From: Gammaproteobacteria bacterium
Lineage (GTDB): Bacteria; Pseudomonadota; Gammaproteobacteria; SURF-13
DNA length: 64,000 nucleotides
Direction of reading: 5' to 3'
Assembly (NCBI GenBank): GCA_016195665.1
Contig: JACPZD010000037.1
Coordinates: forward strand, 46,030-110,029
The notes beneath the pieces were generated by a model. That model made no database searches, had not been told where the DNA came from, and saw only the letters and a program-made list of their open reading frames with translations. Made by a program: the position numbers and the translations under genes. Of this stretch, positions 12,399-21,538 are shown piece after piece. Position 1 is the first letter of the stretch. Each line of letters starts with the position of its first letter.

Positions 12399-13277
12399 TT
12401 ACTGCTTGGCGGGCGCTTCGAGGCCTTTGAAATAACCGAAGAACTCCGACTCGGGCTCCAACACCAGCACATCGCCCTTGTTGTTGAAAGTGGACTTGTA
12501 GGCATTCAAACTGCGGTACAGCGCATAAAAATCCGGATCGGCGCTATACGCTCCGGCATAAATCTCCGAGGCCTTGGCGTCGCCTTCACCTCGCAGGCGC
12601 TCCGCCTCGCGGAAGGCCTCCGCCTGAACCACTACGCGCTGCCGGTCGGCATCGGCGCGGATCTTTTCCGCCGCCTCCGCGCCGCGCGCCCGGAAGTCCT
12701 TGGCGACTCGCGCGCGCTCCGCCTCCATGCGCTGATACACCGAGGCGCTCACCTCTTTCGGGAGGTCCACGCGACGCAAACGCACGTCCACCACCTCGAT
12801 GCCCAACTCCTTGGCCTCGTTGTTGGCGTTCACCGTCATGGTGTCCATGATCTTGGCGCGATCTCCGGAGATCACCTCTTGGATGGTGCGCTTGCCGAAC
12901 TCACCGCGCAGTCCGCTTTTCACGGTCTGAAACAGGCGCAAGCCGGCGCGCGTCGGGTCGCCGCCGGTCGCGCGATAGTATCGGGCGACATCGGTGATCC
13001 GCCACTTGATGAAGGAGTCCACAATGACGTTTTTCTTTTCAATAGTCAGGTAACGTTCAGGCTCCGCATCCAGGGTCTGAATGCGGGCGTCAAACTTGCG
13101 GACATTGTTCAATATAGGGACCTTGAAATGCAGGCCGGGCTCGAAGTCGGTCCGCACGATCTCGCCCAGACGAAACAGGATGACCCGCTCCCGCTGATCC
13201 ACGGTAAAGACCGAAAATGATGCGATGAACACCACCACCGCGAGTCCGGCAATCCATCCCGTGCGTAACTGGACCAT
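12399..13277 (-). CDS. hflC: HflC, SPFH/band-7 subunit of the FtsH regulator
   Basis: A 292-residue inner-membrane protein with one N-terminal membrane anchor (residues 8-25) and an SPFH/band-7 domain facing the periplasm, then a long Ala/Glu-rich helix. With HflK it forms a cage around the FtsH protease and tunes its access to membrane substrates. It shares one base with hflK upstream (13277), and the order hflX-hflK-hflC-DUF2065 is the classic one. No anomalies. Confidence 0.96.
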   Translation of the reverse strand: MVQLRTGWIAGLAVVVFIASFSVFTVDQRERVILFRLGEIVRTDFEPGLHFKVPILNNVRKFDARIQTLDAEPERYLTIEKKNVIVDSFIKWRITDVARYYRATGGDPTRAGLRLFQTVKSGLRGEFGKRTIQEVISGDRAKIMDTMTVNANNEAKELGIEVVDVRLRRVDLPKEVSASVYQRMEAERARVAKDFRARGAEAAEKIRADADRQRVVVQAEAFREAERLRGEGDAKASEIYAGAYSADPDFYALYRSLNAYKSTFNNKGDVLVLEPESEFFGYFKGLEAPAKQ

Positions 13278-14485
13278 CAGCGCACCTCCTGCTCGCGGGT
13301 CCGCGCCCGCATATCGCCGCTGGACGGCGAGAGGGGCGGCGCCACAGTGGTGGATTTATCAGTGCCCTCCGGGGCCGCCGGCCTCTCGGGCAGCATGAAC
13401 GATTCGCCGCGTTGTTGCATCATCTTGTCGAGCGGCAGATACAAGAGATTGTTGCCCCCCTTGATATCCACCATCACCTTGCTGCTGTTGGACAACACCG
13501 ACTCCATCGCTTCCAGGTAAAGACGCTTGCGGGTGATCTCGGGAGCCAGCTTGTACTGCCCCAACACCTGCGTAAAGCGGCTCGCCTCGCCCTCCGCCTG
13601 GGCGATCACCTTGGACTTGTAGGCCTCGGCCTCTTGAAGCTGACGGGCCGCGCCGCCGCGGGCGGTCGGGATCACGCCGTTGGCATAGGTCTGCGCCTCG
13701 TTAATCAGGCGTTGTTCGTCCTCGCGCGAACGGATCACATCCAGGAAGGCGTTCTGCACCTCTTCCGGGGCCTGCGCGCCCTGCACGTTGGCGCGCGTGA
13801 GTTCAAGGCCGGTGCGATAACGATCGAGCACCTCCTGAATCAATGCCTCGCTGCGCTCCTCGATATCGCGGCGCCCTTCACCCAGCACATAGTCCATCTT
13901 GCTCTTGCCGACGATCTCGCGCACCACGCTCTCGGTCACCTGCCCCAGGGTGACATCGGGGTCACGCACGCTGAACACATAGTCGCGCGCCTCCTTGACG
14001 CGGTATTGAACCGCGAGCTTGATGTCTATGATGTTTTCATCCTGGGTCAGCATCAGCGACTCGCGCAGCACATCGGTAGGCTGTTGACCGGCGCCGGCGG
14101 TGCGAAATCCGATCTCGACATTGCGGATCTGATCAATGTTGACGACCTCCACCGTTTCGATCGGATAAGGGATGTGCCAGTGCGGCCCCGGTAATGTAGT
14201 TGCTTGGTATTGACCAAAGCGCAACACAATACCGCGCTCCGGCGGATCAATGATGTATATCCCCGAGCCTAACCAGATGACGACGGCGAGCAGCGCCAGC
14301 CAGCCGAGCCCCGATGCGCCGGGCTTACCGCCGGTGTCCCCGCGTTTCCCGCCAAACAGGGCGCCGAACCGCTCACGTAATTTGCGGGCGACCTCGTCCA
14401 GATCGGGAGGACCTTCGCCACTGGGCTTGCGGGCGCTCCACGGATCTTTGCCGCCACCGGCGCCTCCCGGTTCATTCCAAGCCAT
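13277..14485 (-). CDS. hflK: HflK, SPFH/band-7 subunit of the FtsH regulator
   Basis: A 402-residue partner of HflC. A Gly/Pro-rich cytoplasmic N-terminus (AWNEPGGAGGGKDPW) is typical of HflK. A membrane helix lies at about residues 60-78 (LGWLALLAVVIWLGSGIYI), followed by the band-7 domain (PPERGIVLRFGQY) and a long helical region. It is separated from hflX by a CCGCAGAGG hairpin element (14622-14689), so this pair may have its own promoter or lower read-through from hflX. Confidence 0.96.
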   Translation of the reverse strand: MAWNEPGGAGGGKDPWSARKPSGEGPPDLDEVARKLRERFGALFGGKRGDTGGKPGASGLGWLALLAVVIWLGSGIYIIDPPERGIVLRFGQYQATTLPGPHWHIPYPIETVEVVNIDQIRNVEIGFRTAGAGQQPTDVLRESLMLTQDENIIDIKLAVQYRVKEARDYVFSVRDPDVTLGQVTESVVREIVGKSKMDYVLGEGRRDIEERSEALIQEVLDRYRTGLELTRANVQGAQAPEEVQNAFLDVIRSREDEQRLINEAQTYANGVIPTARGGAARQLQEAEAYKSKVIAQAEGEASRFTQVLGQYKLAPEITRKRLYLEAMESVLSNSSKVMVDIKGGNNLLYLPLDKMMQQRGESFMLPERPAAPEGTDKSTTVAPPLSPSSGDMRARTREQEVR

Positions 14486-14621
14486 CGGTTACTCCAAGCA
14501 GGGTGAAGGGGTACATTCTATGGGTCTCTGGGCACGGCCGCAACAAAATATCCACAGACAGTTAAAACTTAGAGCCTATCCATACTGTAGTTCCACTGAG
14601 TCCGTTGCGGTGAAAAGGCTT

Positions 14622-14689
14622 CACCGCAGAGCGCGCGGAGGACAAACAAACCCTTGCTTGAGGGCATTCCTCTGTGTCCTCTGCGGTAA
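14622..14689. repeat. CCGCAGAGG-family hairpin between hflX and hflK
   Basis: Inverted arms ACCGCAGAG...GGAGGAC and TCCTCTGTGTCCTCTGCGGT. Same family as 9369-9641 and 25832-25893. It interrupts an otherwise tight operon and could attenuate read-through from hflX to hflK. Confidence 0.85.
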
Positions 14690-14715
14690 ATTATTTATGG
14701 ATAGTTCTTAGTAGA

Positions 14716-16122
14716 TCAAATGAGCGCTACCGGGGAGAAATCGTCGAGTCCCGCTTCACTACGCAGGCTTTCCAGACTCGCGGAGGGGATCTCGACGTCC
14801 ATGACCCAATCTCCGTCCTGCTCCAGATGCTCAGCGCGCACTGCGCCCATCTTGAACAATCGGGCTCTCAGCCGTCCCGCGCTGGGAGGCAGACGCAGAC
14901 GCTGCCGCAGCGGGCCTTGAGGCGGCGTCTCGCTATCCTGGCGCTTCGCGGCAGCCTCCGCCAGGGCCTGCTGCAAGAGTTCCAGACCTGCGCCCGTGAC
15001 CGCGGAGAGCCACACCCGCTTGATGCGGCCCTGCTCATCGCGCTCCAGCCGTGGCAGCCGCTCCCGGCATCCTGCCTCCCGCGACACTGGCAGAACCCTT
15101 CGCTGGCGCTCTTCCCTGTGCGGCGCGGTGTCGGGCAACAGATCAATCTTGTTATAAATCTCCAACTGCGGCACGTCTTCCGCGCCGATTTCTTTGAGTA
15201 CGCTGTTCACCTGCTCGGCGCAGATCTGGTGGTCGTCGGCGTGGGCGTCTATCACGTGCAGCAGCAGATCGGCGTCGCGCGTCTCTTGCAAGGTGGAGTG
15301 AAACGCGGCGACCAGATCATGCGGCAGGTTGCGGATGAAGCCGACGGTGTCGGTGACGATAAGCGGTTGGCCGTTGTCCAGCCCCAGACGGCGCACGGTG
15401 GGATCGAGCGTAGCGAACAACAGGTTGGCCGCATAGACGCCGGCGCCGGTGAGGCGATTAAACAATGTGGACTTGCCGGTGTTGGTGTACCCGACCAGCG
15501 ATGCGGTAAACAGGCCGGCCTTGCGCCGCGCGCGCCTGCCTGTTTCGCGCTGGCTGCGCACCTTCACGAGGCGCTTGTTGAGCTGTTTGATGCGCGCGCC
15601 GATCAGACGGCGGTCGGTTTCGAGCTGGGTCTCACCGGGCCCGCGCAGACCTATACCGCCCTTTTGCCGCTCCAAGTGGGTCCAGCCCCGTACCAGGCGG
15701 GTGGCGAGATGCCGCAACTGCGCCAGCTCGACCTGCAGTTTACCCTCGTAGCTACTGGCGCGCTGCGCGAAGATGTCCAGAATCAGGCCGGTGCGATCCA
15801 CGACCCGGCATTGCAACAACTTCTCGAGATTACGTTCCTGGGCGGGCGACAAGGTGTGATTGAACAGCACGACCTCGGCCTGTTCGCGTTCTACGCAAGC
15901 ACGGATTTCTTCGGCCTTGCCGCTGCCTGCAAAATATTTGGGATCGGGGCTGCTGCGTGTACCGGTGATGGTGGCGACCGGGCGGCCGGCGGCGGCCAGA
16001 GCGAGTTCGCGCAATTCCGCCAGTTCTTCACTACCGTTGCAAACGGGATGCCGGGAGCGACTGCCGTTCAGGTTCAGGTGAACCAGGACTACACGTTCCC
16101 CGCGCTTGGGGCGCTCAAACAA
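14716..16122 (-). CDS. hflX: HflX, ribosome-associated GTPase, with a repeat-encoded insertion
   Basis: A 468-residue GTPase that splits or rescues stalled ribosomes in well-studied bacteria. Motifs in order: N-terminal HflX domain (TGTRSSPDPKYFAGSGKAEEI), glycine-rich GIGLRGPGETQLETDRR, G1 GYTNTGKST, G3 DTVGF, G4 NKIDLLP. Between NKIDLLPDTAP and PRLERDEQGR there are about 23 extra residues (HREERQRRVLPVSREAGC...) that HflX proteins normally lack. They correspond exactly to a dispersed repeat (15055-15122) and keep the frame. A weaker hint of a second copy lies near residue 20 (SRSRHPVCNG). The GTPase motifs are untouched, so the protein is probably functional. Confidence 0.94.
   Translation of the reverse strand: MFERPKRGERVVLVHLNLNGSRSRHPVCNGSEELAELRELALAAAGRPVATITGTRSSPDPKYFAGSGKAEEIRACVEREQAEVVLFNHTLSPAQERNLEKLLQCRVVDRTGLILDIFAQRASSYEGKLQVELAQLRHLATRLVRGWTHLERQKGGIGLRGPGETQLETDRRLIGARIKQLNKRLVKVRSQRETGRRARRKAGLFTASLVGYTNTGKSTLFNRLTGAGVYAANLLFATLDPTVRRLGLDNGQPLIVTDTVGFIRNLPHDLVAAFHSTLQETRDADLLLHVIDAHADDHQICAEQVNSVLKEIGAEDVPQLEIYNKIDLLPDTAPHREERQRRVLPVSREAGCRERLPRLERDEQGRIKRVWLSAVTGAGLELLQQALAEAAAKRQDSETPPQGPLRQRLRLPPSAGRLRARLFKMGAVRAEHLEQDGDWVMDVEIPSASLESLRSEAGLDDFSPVALI
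15055..15122. repeat. Coding-sequence-embedded copy of the CGGGAGGCAGGA palindromic repeat (in hflX)
   Basis: On the minus strand it reads CGCACAGGGAAGAGCG, then AGCGAAGGGTTCTGC, then AGTGTCGCGGGAGGCAGGA. The first 44 or so bases match 61944-61986, downstream of cbbR, at about 41 positions; the last part matches the arms at 22694, 53364 and 54427. Length is about 23 codons and the hflX frame stays open through it. Confidence 0.88.
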
Positions 16123-16182
16123 TCATCTACCCCCGCGCCGGATTACAGGAAGGCAGCTAAGCGAGTGAATTGGCATCCCCGG

Positions 16183-16437
16183 TTAAGCGTTCCCCGGCGC
16201 AGACTCAACGTCTTCTTCCATGCCCGGCAGCTTGATGTTGCGGGCGGGGACCACGGTGGAAATGGCGTGCTTATAGACCATTTGACTGACCGTGTTTTTC
16301 AGCAATACCACGAATTGGTCAAAGGATTCGATCTGGCCCTGGAGCTTGATGCCGTTTACCAAATAGATGGAGACGGGGATACCCTCCCGGCGCAGTGTAT
16401 TAAGAAATGGATCCTGGAGCGATTTCCCTTTGGTCAT
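16183..16437 (-). CDS. hfq: Hfq, RNA chaperone
   Basis: An Sm-like protein forming a hexameric ring that pairs small RNAs with mRNAs. The Sm1 region ([20 protein letters not shown]) and Sm2 region with the YKHAIST motif are intact; a short acidic tail follows. I place the start at the ATG at 16437 (MTKGKS, 84 residues) because AAAGGAGA lies 7 bases upstream. An ATG at 16524 would add an atypical 29-residue extension and run into miaA. It sits in the standard miaA-hfq-hflX order. Confidence 0.96.
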   Translation of the reverse strand: MTKGKSLQDPFLNTLRREGIPVSIYLVNGIKLQGQIESFDQFVVLLKNTVSQMVYKHAISTVVPARNIKLPGMEEDVESAPGNA

Positions 16438-16516
16438 ATCAGTTCTCCTTTTTTTCTCGTTATTAGGGGTGCTCGTGTCCACGGACACGGCCTCGCCAAC
16501 AGTCTTCGCGGTTGTT

Positions 16517-17449
16517 TTACTCATTTCCTATGGCCTCCGCACAGTAATTACTCAGCTTTTCGAATACCCTTTCATCCAAGCTGTCAAACCACACCGCGTC
16601 GGGTTCAGCACGCAGCCACGTCAACTGGCGTTTGGCGAGTTGGCGTGTCGTTATAATAGCTCTTTTGGTCATTTCCTCGCAATTCATTTTACCCCCCAGA
16701 TAATCCCACACCTGGAGGTATCCTACTGCCCTCAAGGCGGGTGCCTCGGGCGTCAAATCGCCCCGCTGGCGCAGGGCCTCAACCTCTTCAATCAGCCCCC
16801 GTTGCAGCATGTCATGAAACCGTCGGGAGATAGATTCATGTAGCATCCGGCGATCGCCAGGCGCCACCGCCAGCTTGATGACTCGATGTGTCAAAGGTTC
16901 GGCAGTGGTTCGGGCGTAAAGTTCCGTGCGGGTGCTGCCGGTCAACTCATAGACCTCCAGAGCTCGCTGGATGCGCTGGGGGTCGTGAGGGTGAATCCGC
17001 GCAGCCGCCTCAGGGTCAATCTCGGCCAGCCTCGCGTGGAGCACACCCCAGCCTTTAGCCTCGGCCTCGGCCGCCAGCCTTTGCCGCACCTCGGCATCGG
17101 CGGAGGGTAACTTAGACAGGCCACGTTGCAGGGCCCGAAAATACAGCATCGTCCCGCCGACCAGCAGCGGGATGCGCCCCTTAAGGGTAATCGCCTCCAT
17201 CTCGGCGAGCGCGTCCTCACGAAACAGCGCCGCGGAGTAGGGATCGGCAGGGTCGCGGATGTCTATAAGACGGTGCGGCGCCCTGCTCAGCAACTCAGCG
17301 CCGGGCTTGGCGGTGCCGATGTCCATGCCGCGATACACCATCGTTGAGTCCACGCTGATGATGTCGCAGGGCAGGTGCTCGGCAAGCGCGATCGCAAGAT
17401 CGGTCTTGCCGCTCGCAGTGGGGCCCATCAAGAAAATGGCGGGAGGCAT
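16517..17449 (-). CDS. miaA: tRNA dimethylallyltransferase
   Basis: A 310-residue enzyme that adds the dimethylallyl group to A37 of tRNAs reading UNN codons. The P-loop [15 protein letters not shown], the [16 protein letters not shown] motif and the C-terminal [12 protein letters not shown] stretch are clear. Length is normal. A 62-base gap to mutL upstream holds a TGAGGGGTGAGG repeat. Downstream is hfq at 79 bases. Confidence 0.96.
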   Translation of the reverse strand: MPPAIFLMGPTASGKTDLAIALAEHLPCDIISVDSTMVYRGMDIGTAKPGAELLSRAPHRLIDIRDPADPYSAALFREDALAEMEAITLKGRIPLLVGGTMLYFRALQRGLSKLPSADAEVRQRLAAEAEAKGWGVLHARLAEIDPEAAARIHPHDPQRIQRALEVYELTGSTRTELYARTTAEPLTHRVIKLAVAPGDRRMLHESISRRFHDMLQRGLIEEVEALRQRGDLTPEAPALRAVGYLQVWDYLGGKMNCEEMTKRAIITTRQLAKRQLTWLRAEPDAVWFDSLDERVFEKLSNYCAEAIGNE

Positions 17450-17453
17450 AGGG

Positions 17454-17503
17454 GTGAGGGGTGAGGGTGAGTGAGGGGTGAGGGTTTTTACGCCTCACGC
17501 CTC
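17454..17503. repeat. GGGTGAGGGGTGAGG / CCTCACGCCTCAC repeat
   Basis: Iterated GGGTGAG units on the left and GCCTCACGCCTCAC on the right form an imperfect inverted repeat filling the gap between mutL and miaA. It is a simple-sequence-like element of a type widely seen between genes; only one copy is here. Confidence 0.65.
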
Positions 17504-17511
17504 ACAGTTTT

Positions 17512-19293
17512 CTACCGTCCTCTCATAAACAATTTATCCAGCTCATCCAAACTCAGTTGTATCCATGTCGGACGGCCGTGATTGCACTGCCCGCTGCGCG
17601 GCGTCGTCTCCATATCGCGCAACAAGGCGTTCATTTCACCAAGCCCAAGGCGGCGGTGGGCGCGGACCGAGGTATGACAGGCTAGCGTGCCGAGCAGGCC
17701 GTTGATATGCTCGCGGATACGGGTACTCGTGCCGTGGGTGATGAGGTCGGAGAGCACATCGCGCAGTAGGCTAGCCACATCCGCATCTTGCAACAACGTG
17801 GGCGCCCGGCGCACAACCAGGGTCTCCGGGCCGGCCCGGCCGATCTCGAAGCCCAGTTCCTCGAACAAATCCGCATTTTCCTCGGCGATATCTGCCTCGC
17901 GCGTGCTGACATTCACAGCGACAGGCAGTAATAGCGGTTGAGAAATAATCCCCTCCCCCTCCAGCGCCGCCTTCATGCGCTCGTAGGTAATCCGCTCGTG
18001 CGCGGCGTGCATGTCCACCAATACGAGGCCGTGGGCGTTCTCCGCCAGGATATAAATCCCTTGCAACTGGGCCAGGGCATAGCCGAGAGGCGGCGGCGCC
18101 GTGGCGGGCGCCGGCTCATCCCGCAGCTCGACCCCATGCAGAGCCTGATAGGCGACGATCTGTTCGCGTACCTGTGCGGCAGAGGGTACATGGGGGGCGG
18201 CCAGCGGCATCGGCCGCTGCGACGGGGTGAATATTTCCGACACCGCGCCCCGTGGTTCCGGGGTGTTGGGTAAACTTTGGGTAATCGGATGTTGTGCTGG
18301 ACTTACCTCTGCCAAACTCTTGTGCAGAGAGCGGAACAGGAAATCATGCACCAGCCTCCCCTCGCGAAAACGTACCTCATGCTTGGTCGGATGCACGTTG
18401 ACATCCACCTGCGCAGGGGGCAACTCCAGATAAAGGACGTAGGCCGGGTGACGGCCGTGATACAGCACGTCCTGGTAGGCCTGCCGGATCGCATGGCTGA
18501 CCAGCTTGTCGCGCACCATGCGGCCATTGACGTAAAAGAATTGCAGATCGGCCTGACCCCTGGAGAAGGTCGGCAGCCCGACCCAACCCCACAGCCGCAA
18601 TCCCACCGCGGCGGACTCCACCGGCAGCGCCTGCTCCATAAAGGCCGTGCCGTACAGCGCCGCGACCCGCTGGGCATGCTCGCCGGGTTCGAGCGGACGC
18701 AAGCTGTGCACCACGCGCTGGTTGTGGCGGAGGGTGAAGCCCACCTCAAAACGGCTCAAGGCAATGCGCTTGACCAGATCTTCGATATGGCCGAATTCGG
18801 TCTGCTCGGTGCGCAGGAAATTGCGGCGCGCGGGCACGTTGAAAAACAGATCGCGCACCTCGACCGTCGTCCCGACGGGGTGAGCAGTAGGTTCGGGCAG
18901 ACTCGACGCATCCCCCTCGCCCGCCACCCGCCAGCCGTGGCTGTCGGCCGCGGTACGTGAACTAAGCTCAAGACGCGACACCGAGCCGATGCTGGGCAAG
19001 GCCTCGCCGCGAAAGCCCAGGCTCAGCACCTGCTCGAGATCTTCCAGACTGCGGATCTTGCTGGTGGCGTGACGGCGCAACGCCAGCGGCAGGTCGTCCT
19101 TGTGGATACCCCTCCCGTCGTCCCGCACCCGCACCCGGCGCACCCCGCCCTGCTCGACGTCTATCTCGATAGTCCGCGCACCCGCATCCAGGCTGTTTTC
19201 CAGCAATTCCTTGACTACCGCGGCGGGCCGCTCAACTACCTCACCCGCAGCGATTTGGTTGACTAATTGCGGTGGGAGTAATTGGATACGCAT
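17512..19293 (-). CDS. mutL: DNA mismatch repair protein MutL
   Basis: A GHKL ATPase that links MutS recognition to strand incision. The N-terminal ATPase motifs are complete: [27 protein letters not shown], and [27 protein letters not shown] transducer domain and a C-terminal dimerisation domain follow. I use the ATG at 19293 ([19 protein letters not shown], 593 residues), where homology begins; an upstream ATG at 19344 would add 17 residues read from a repeat. The C-terminal region lacks the DQHA-x2-E-x4-E endonuclease motif (it reads [12 protein letters not shown]), as expected for species that use MutH-like nicking, but no mutH is seen. Confidence 0.95.
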   Translation of the reverse strand: MRIQLLPPQLVNQIAAGEVVERPAAVVKELLENSLDAGARTIEIDVEQGGVRRVRVRDDGRGIHKDDLPLALRRHATSKIRSLEDLEQVLSLGFRGEALPSIGSVSRLELSSRTAADSHGWRVAGEGDASSLPEPTAHPVGTTVEVRDLFFNVPARRNFLRTEQTEFGHIEDLVKRIALSRFEVGFTLRHNQRVVHSLRPLEPGEHAQRVAALYGTAFMEQALPVESAAVGLRLWGWVGLPTFSRGQADLQFFYVNGRMVRDKLVSHAIRQAYQDVLYHGRHPAYVLYLELPPAQVDVNVHPTKHEVRFREGRLVHDFLFRSLHKSLAEVSPAQHPITQSLPNTPEPRGAVSEIFTPSQRPMPLAAPHVPSAAQVREQIVAYQALHGVELRDEPAPATAPPPLGYALAQLQGIYILAENAHGLVLVDMHAAHERITYERMKAALEGEGIISQPLLLPVAVNVSTREADIAEENADLFEELGFEIGRAGPETLVVRRAPTLLQDADVASLLRDVLSDLITHGTSTRIREHINGLLGTLACHTSVRAHRRLGLGEMNALLRDMETTPRSGQCNHGRPTWIQLSLDELDKLFMRGR

Positions 19294-19310
19294 CGGGAAA
19301 AGACATTTCT

Positions 19311-19435
19311 CACGCCAAGCCGCTAAGACGCTATGGTAAAACAAAAAATCGTTTTGCGCCTTAGCGTGCGAATGAAGCGGAGAAGATCACCCCGGATGGC
19401 GCAGAAAAATATTCCTCTGCGTCCTCTGCGGTAAA
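19311..19435. repeat. CGCCAAG...CTCTGCGGT composite repeat upstream of mutL
   Basis: The left half has arms CACGCCAAGCCGCTAAGACG and CGCCTTAGCGTGCG; the right half ends in TTCCTCTGCGTCCTCTGCGG, as in the CCGCAGAGG family. It looks like two related elements fused. Together with the next element it fills the gap of about 300 bases between amiC and mutL, where no gene is visible. Confidence 0.8.
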
Positions 19436-19444
19436 AGACTTATG

Positions 19445-19600
19445 GAGCCTCTGATTAAGTCAGAGGTTCCAGCGGTGCAGGGACGCACCGCCATTTTTTC
19501 AAACACGGAAGTGTTTGAAAAATGGAGAAAAGCAAAAACCATGTTTTTTGCTTTTCGTGCTCTGAGAAGTCCAGGATGGACTTATTCAGAGCTTCCTTAT
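19445..19600. repeat. Nested-hairpin element at the amiC end
   Basis: Several hairpins in a row: CCTCTGAT/GTCAGAGG, GGTGC/GCACC, TTTTTCAAACAC/GTGTTTGAAAAA, AGCAAAAA/TTTTTGCT and TCTGA/TCAGA. The CCATTTTTCAA / TTGAAAAATGG pair is shared with elements at 36041 and 39370. It ends within the last codons or stop of amiC and may act as its terminator. Confidence 0.8.
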
Positions 19601-20985
19601 AGATCGGCTGTAACAGCGGATGGAACACGTAGCACCTTACCAGCAGGTAAAGGCCGGCTCGGCAGGCCGGAATTCGCATTACGCAACTGGATCGCACTCA
19701 CCTGGTGCTGCTTGGCGATGCTGGACCAAGTCTCGCCGTTCCGCACGATGTGCTCGCGGGCAGAGTCCTCTTTCTGGGCGACGCGCGTTCCCGGCGCCGA
19801 ATGCTTGACAACATAGCCGCGCACGCCATTCAGGATGGCCTCGGCCAAAGCCTGCTGATAGCGGCCATTGCGCAGCTTTTTCTCCTCCTTGGGATTGGAG
19901 ATATAGGCGGTCTCGACTAATATGGAAGGGATATCGGGCGACTTCAGCACCACGAATCCGGCCTGCTCCACGCCGCGTCGATGCACCCGCCCGACCTGGC
20001 GCAAGCCGTCCAGAATGTGCTGAGCGACCTTCATGCTGGCCTCGCTGGTCGCAGTCTGCGAGAGATCCAGCAGCACCGAGGCCAGCAGATCGTCCTTGTC
20101 ATCGAGACTCACCCCGCCGACCAGATCCGCCGCATTCTCGCGCTCGGCGAGCCAACGCGCCGCCTCATTCGTCGCGCCGCGTTCGGACAGCGTATACACC
20201 GATGAGCCGTGCGCATCGGAATCCTCGGCGGCATCGGCATGGATGGAGATAAACAGATCGGCCTTGTGCTCACGCGCCTTGGCGATGCGCTTGCGCAGGC
20301 TGACATAGTAGTCGCCGCCGCGGGTCATCACCGGCCGCATGCCCGGCTCCTTGCGGATCAGGGTCTCCAGTCGTCGCGCGATGGACAGCACGATGTTTTT
20401 TTCCATCGTCCCGTCGGGGCCCGTGGCGCCGGGGTCGTCACCGCCGTGCCCGGCGTCTATGGCGATCACGAAATCACGTGCCGGAGACGGCTTTGAAGCG
20501 GCGGCGCGCTTATGGGCCGGCGCGGAGGGTGGGGGAAGCACGGCCGCCGGCTTGCTCACTTCCGCCACGGTCTCTTGGTTTTCGCCGGGGAAGAAATCAA
20601 TCACCAGACGGTGGCCATAACGCTCATTGGGACCCAGCACAAAGTCCTTGACCCGGACATGATTTTTGAGGGCGATGACGATGCGCACCGTATCGTCCAG
20701 CGTCATACTGCGGATATCGGTGAACAGGCTTTTCTTGGCGTCAACGGCGGGCAATAAACTCAGCAGCGCGGCATTGCGCACGTCCACCTCGATGCGATCG
20801 GGGAAGGTATTAAGCTGGTGCTGGACGGGGGCGCTGACATCAAATACCAAGCGGGTGTTATCGGGCGCCGGCCAGACCCGCACCTTGTTGATCTCGACAG
20901 GCCCTTCGACAGGGCTCGGGGCAGGCGCGGCAAGACACAGACTCGACCAGGCCAGCAGAATCAACGTACAGAAGTATCTCAACAA
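19597..20985 (-). CDS. amiC: N-acetylmuramoyl-L-alanine amidase (AmiC/AmiB type) with AMIN and LysM domains
   Basis: A periplasmic Zn amidase that splits septal peptidoglycan during cell separation. After a signal peptide (CTLILLAWSSLCLAAP) come an AMIN localisation domain, a linker rich in Ala/Pro, an Amidase_3 domain (zinc ligands in DAGHGGDDPGATG, MEKNIVLS and SIHADA; catalytic Glu in VETAYISNPKEE) and a C-terminal LysM domain (HIVRNGETWSSIAKQH). I use the TTG at 20985, preceded by AGGAGG at 20991-20996; TTG at 20982 is equally possible. An ATG at 21042 would put a polar stretch before the signal peptide. Confidence 0.92.
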   Translation of the reverse strand: MLRYFCTLILLAWSSLCLAAPAPSPVEGPVEINKVRVWPAPDNTRLVFDVSAPVQHQLNTFPDRIEVDVRNAALLSLLPAVDAKKSLFTDIRSMTLDDTVRIVIALKNHVRVKDFVLGPNERYGHRLVIDFFPGENQETVAEVSKPAAVLPPPSAPAHKRAAASKPSPARDFVIAIDAGHGGDDPGATGPDGTMEKNIVLSIARRLETLIRKEPGMRPVMTRGGDYYVSLRKRIAKAREHKADLFISIHADAAEDSDAHGSSVYTLSERGATNEAARWLAERENAADLVGGVSLDDKDDLLASVLLDLSQTATSEASMKVAQHILDGLRQVGRVHRRGVEQAGFVVLKSPDIPSILVETAYISNPKEEKKLRNGRYQQALAEAILNGVRGYVVKHSAPGTRVAQKEDSAREHIVRNGETWSSIAKQHQVSAIQLRNANSGLPSRPLPAGKVLRVPSAVTADL

Positions 20986-21109
20986 GGCGACCTCCTGAGA
21001 TAAGGCTGGCTTATTGTGCCGGTATTCTTTTATTTTTTGCAAGAAATTTCTTTATCTATCATTAAAATAGCATACTAACCTCAGTTTAAATTGACACAAT
21101 TTATATAAC

Positions 21110-21538
21110 TCAATGATTGATCATGGTATTCATCGCATCAAGCCGGATGCGGCGTTGTTCTCTCCGATGCTCGATGATTATCCACAGGTCAGGGGATGGC
21201 AGTAGGGAACCGCCCCGCTCCGGCCATTCGATCAGGCACAAGGCATCGGGACGCAAATAATCGCGCGCGCCAATGTTCTCCAACTCATGGGGATCGGTGA
21301 GGCGGTACAAATCGAAGTGATAAATACGCCGCCCGGAAAGATCATAAGGTTCGATCAAGGTGTAGGTAGGACTTTTAACCTTGCCTTGGTATCCCAAAGC
21401 CCGCAGCCAGCCGCGCACCAGCGTGGTCTTGCCCGCGCCGAGTTCACCCTGTAGATAGACAATACCGCTGGGATATTGCGCCGCGAGGCGCGCGCCGAGC
21501 GCCTCCATCTCTTCCGCACTGTTGATAGTCAGTTCCAT
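21110..21538 (-). CDS. tsaE: TsaE, ATPase for tRNA t6A37 synthesis
   Basis: A 142-residue P-loop protein (QGELGAGKTTLVRGWLRALG) needed with TsaB, TsaC and TsaD for threonylcarbamoylation of A37 in ANN-reading tRNAs. The SPTYTLIEPY segment and the HFDLYRL motif are typical. It overlaps nnr by one base, the usual pairing. A tsaC/sua5 gene is at 45775. The 124 bases between tsaE and amiC are AT-rich and may hold a promoter for amiC onwards. Confidence 0.95.
   Translation of the reverse strand: MELTINSAEEMEALGARLAAQYPSGIVYLQGELGAGKTTLVRGWLRALGYQGKVKSPTYTLIEPYDLSGRRIYHFDLYRLTDPHELENIGARDYLRPDALCLIEWPERGGSLLPSPDLWIIIEHRREQRRIRLDAMNTMINH

Noticed and set aside
12384..13220. A 278-codon plus-strand frame opposite hflC
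   Set aside because: Shadow of hflC; it is rich in Leu, His and Gly, as expected from reverse-strand reading.
14674..16656. A 660-codon open frame on the plus strand
   Set aside because: It is antisense to hflX and part of hfq; the composition follows the mirrored codons of the real genes, and it has no family motif or ribosome-binding site.
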